Below, piece after piece: positions 6,584 to 8,781 of a stretch of DNA of 8,781 nucleotides; the first letter of the stretch is position 1, and the number at the start of each line of letters is the position of its first letter. This stretch comes from Flavobacteriaceae bacterium (GTDB taxonomy: Bacteria; Bacteroidota; Bacteroidia; Flavobacteriales; Flavobacteriaceae). A model generated the notes under the pieces. That model saw only the letters and a program-made list of their open reading frames with translations, was not told the DNA's origin and did no database searches. The position numbers and the translations under genes were made by a program. Location of the stretch: NCBI GenBank assembly GCA_014239895.1, contig JAAZXZ010000160.1, positions 1-8,781 of the forward strand, read 5' to 3'.

Positions 6584-8781
6584 TTGAATACAACTAAATT
6601 AATAGTCCTAATACTTACTCTATTTTTATCTATAAAAGTATTTTCGCAGAATGCTGAAATAAATGGTGTCATTCTAGATGCCAATGATTTTCCCATTGAA
6701 AATGTAAATATTATTTCCAATTCTTCAGGAACTATATCAAATTCTAATGGATTCTATTCTATAAATGTAAATTCAAATCAAGATATTAATATTGAGTTTA
6801 CTCATATTAATTTTAAAAAGATAAGTCTAAAATTTAATCTAAATGATAATGAGATTTTTGAATTTAACCCTGTAATGAATGAAAGTATTGAACAAATTGC
6901 AATAATAGTCTTAAATTCAAAATCTAGAGAAAACTTCAGCGGAGTATCAAATATTGATCCTGAAATTATTAGAAAAATTAGAGGAGCTCAGCCAGGTATT
7001 GAAAATTTGTTAAAAACTCTTCCTGGTGTAAACATTTCAAATGAACTTAGCACTCAATACTCTGTTAGAGGTGGAAATTTTGATGAAAACCTTGTTTATG
7101 TAAATGATGTAGAGGTTTATAGACCATTTTTGATTAGATCTGGCCAGCAAGAGGGTTTGAGCTTTGTTAATACTGATCTAATTAAATCAATAAATTTTTC
7201 TTCCGGCGGATTTCAGTCTAAGTATGGAGATAAAATGTCTTCTGTATTAGATATTAAATATAGGAAACCATTAAAAAATAAATTTTCAGGCAATTTAAAT
7301 CTATTAGGTAGTAGAATCTCTTCTGACTTATTATCAAAAAACTCAAAAATTTCAAATATTCTAGGTTTTCGATATAGGGATAATAGTTTATTGGTTGAAT
7401 CTAAAGAAACGAAAACTAATTACAGGCCTAGTTTTATAGATTTTCAAAATCTTTTCAATTATACACTTTCAGATAAAATTGAGTTAAGTTTATTCTCAAA
7501 TATATCAGTTAACAACTACAATTATGCTCCTAAGACAAGGCAAACAAATTTTGGCACATTAGAAGATCCTACTGCATTAATTGTTTATTATGATGGTCAA
7601 GAGAAAGATAAGTATAAAACATTTTTTTCTTCTTTAACAACCAAAATAAACTTAAACAAAAATCTAATTCTAAAGTTCATAGCATCTACATTCAATACTA
7701 TTGAAAATGAATATTTTGATATATTAGCCCAATACAATTTGGGAGAAGTAAATAGCAGTATTGGTGATGAAGATTTAGGTGAGGTTGAATTTAGTGAAGG
7801 AATTGGAGCTCAGCTCAATCATGCACGAAATAGTCTAGACGCATTAATTTTTAATATTGAAAATAAATTATATTATAAAATTGATGATAATAATCTTGAA
7901 TTCTCTGTTAAATATACTTCTGAAAACATCGATGATCGTATTATTGAATGGGAAGTAATTGATTCTGCTGGTTTCTCAATAGACCCTCCCTTTATTAATT
8001 CACTTAGCCAACAACCATATGAATCAAATCAAGGACCAATTCTTCCTTTTAGTAACATAAGAACAACTAGTAGCACTAAAATCAAAAGGCTACAATCTTA
8101 TTTACAATGGAGTAAAGTTGTTAATAATGAAAATGGAAGATTATATTACAATGCTGGAGTAAGAATTCATGGATGGAAAATTAACCAAAATAAACCTAAT
8201 ACTGTCATAAGTCCTAGAGCCCAATTCGCAATTAAACCTAATTGGGAAAAAGACATGCTCTTTAGGCTTAGTACAGGAATTTATTACCAACCACCATTTT
8301 ATAGAGAATTAAGAGATTATGATGGAAATATAAATTATAATCTAAAAGCTCAAAAATCTATTCATTTTGTCTTATCTAATGATTATTCTATGAAAATATG
8401 GAATAGACCTTTTAAATTATTAACAGAGATCTATTATAAAAAGATGGATGATGTTAACTCGTATACAATAGATAATGTAAGAATACGGTATTCTGCAAAT
8501 AATGATGCAAAAGCATATGCTTATGGACTGGATTTAAGACTGAATGGTGAATTTGTTCCTGGAACTGAATCTTGGTTTAGTTTAGGATATCTTAGAACAG
8601 AAGAAAATATAAATAACCAGGGATATATTGCAAGACCAACAGATCAAAGATTAAAGTTTGGGGTTTTATTTCAAGATTATATTCCAAATATTCCTGATTT
8701 AAAAATGTATTTAAATCTTATTTACAACACTGGTGTCCCAGGAGGTGCTCCAAGCTATTCAAGTCCTTATAGCTATTTAAA
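6584..8781 (+). CDS. TonB-dependent outer-membrane receptor, 3' end beyond the window
   Basis: I translated this frame from 6584 to the window edge and it is open throughout (732 codons). The start is a TTG. An in-frame TAA sits at 6575-6577 and the first in-frame ATG comes only at about residue 98, after the signal peptide, so TTG is well supported. Residues 1-21 are a signal peptide ending KVFS before QNAE. Residues about 24-100 form a carboxypeptidase-regulatory-like beta domain (NGVILDANDFPIENVNI, then SNSNGFYSI). Residues about 125-225 form the plug, with LLKTLPGVN, YSVRGGNFDENLVYVNDVEVY and SGGFQSKYGDKMSSVLDI. From about 227 on, alternating aromatic strands form the start of the beta barrel. 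It imports an unknown ligand using TonB energy. No SusD-like gene is seen, so it is not called SusC. The tight link to the M23 peptidase suggests coupled translation. Confidence 0.88.
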   Translation, partial: MNTTKLIVLILTLFLSIKVFSQNAEINGVILDANDFPIENVNIISNSSGTISNSNGFYSINVNSNQDINIEFTHINFKKISLKFNLNDNEIFEFNPVMNESIEQIAIIVLNSKSRENFSGVSNIDPEIIRKIRGAQPGIENLLKTLPGVNISNELSTQYSVRGGNFDENLVYVNDVEVYRPFLIRSGQQEGLSFVNTDLIKSINFSSGGFQSKYGDKMSSVLDIKYRKPLKNKFSGNLNLLGSRISSDLLSKNSKISNILGFRYRDNSLLVESKETKTNYRPSFIDFQNLFNYTLSDKIELSLFSNISVNNYNYAPKTRQTNFGTLEDPTALIVYYDGQEKDKYKTFFSSLTTKINLNKNLILKFIASTFNTIENEYFDILAQYNLGEVNSSIGDEDLGEVEFSEGIGAQLNHARNSLDALIFNIENKLYYKIDDNNLEFSVKYTSENIDDRIIEWEVIDSAGFSIDPPFINSLSQQPYESNQGPILPFSNIRTTSSTKIKRLQSYLQWSKVVNNENGRLYYNAGVRIHGWKINQNKPNTVISPRAQFAIKPNWEKDMLFRLSTGIYYQPPFYRELRDYDGNINYNLKAQKSIHFVLSNDYSMKIWNRPFKLLTEIYYKKMDDVNSYTIDNVRIRYSANNDAKAYAYGLDLRLNGEFVPGTESWFSLGYLRTEENINNQGYIARPTDQRLKFGVLFQDYIPNIPDLKMYLNLIYNTGVPGGAPSYSSPYSYL

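Overview
The window is an AT-rich stretch of bacterial chromosome that looks like a member of the Bacteroidota, most likely a marine or small-genome Flavobacteriia relative. The evidence is the gene content and order (a coiled-coil ORF, zapA and rny running one way, and an M23 peptidase plus a carboxypeptidase-regulatory-domain TonB receptor running the other way), signal peptides ending in a Phe-Ser-Gln type junction, the absence of Shine-Dalgarno sequences, and one close match to the Bacteroidetes promoter consensus (TTG, about 20 nt, TAnnTTTG). It is mostly conserved core genome. I see no mobile element, CRISPR array, tRNA or rRNA.

Layout. On the plus strand, positions 1-81 hold the C-terminal tail of a methionine-R-sulfoxide reductase (msrB). 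It is followed by dihydrolipoyl dehydrogenase (lpdA, 106-1482) and a XerD-type tyrosine recombinase (1513-2418). The recombinase ends tail-to-tail with ribonuclease Y (rny, minus strand, 2411-3979), with an 8-bp overlap of the two coding ends. Upstream of rny on the minus strand are a structured gap of about 205 nt, zapA (4185-4469) and a small coiled-coil protein (4478-4771, TTG start). The gap is best read as a 6S RNA candidate followed by an intrinsic terminator. A 118-bp, very AT-rich divergent intergenic region separates this operon from a plus-strand pair: a secreted M23 metallopeptidase (4890-6581) and a TonB-dependent receptor. The receptor starts at a TTG two nucleotides after the peptidase stop and runs off the window end (6584-8781+).

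How the genes work together. The minus-strand cluster combines division-ring assembly (ZapA and perhaps the coiled-coil protein), a probable RNA polymerase-binding regulatory RNA, and the membrane-anchored RNase that initiates mRNA decay. The right-hand pair is an envelope unit: a periplasmic or outer-envelope peptidase translationally adjacent to an outer-membrane transporter. The left side contains redox and metabolic enzymes plus chromosome-dimer resolution.

The most interesting item is the non-coding element between zapA and rny. It can fold as a rod with a central open bubble, has a competing hairpin, and sits between a division gene and an RNase gene. The window otherwise looks ordinary, and I did not find a convincing new multi-gene system.
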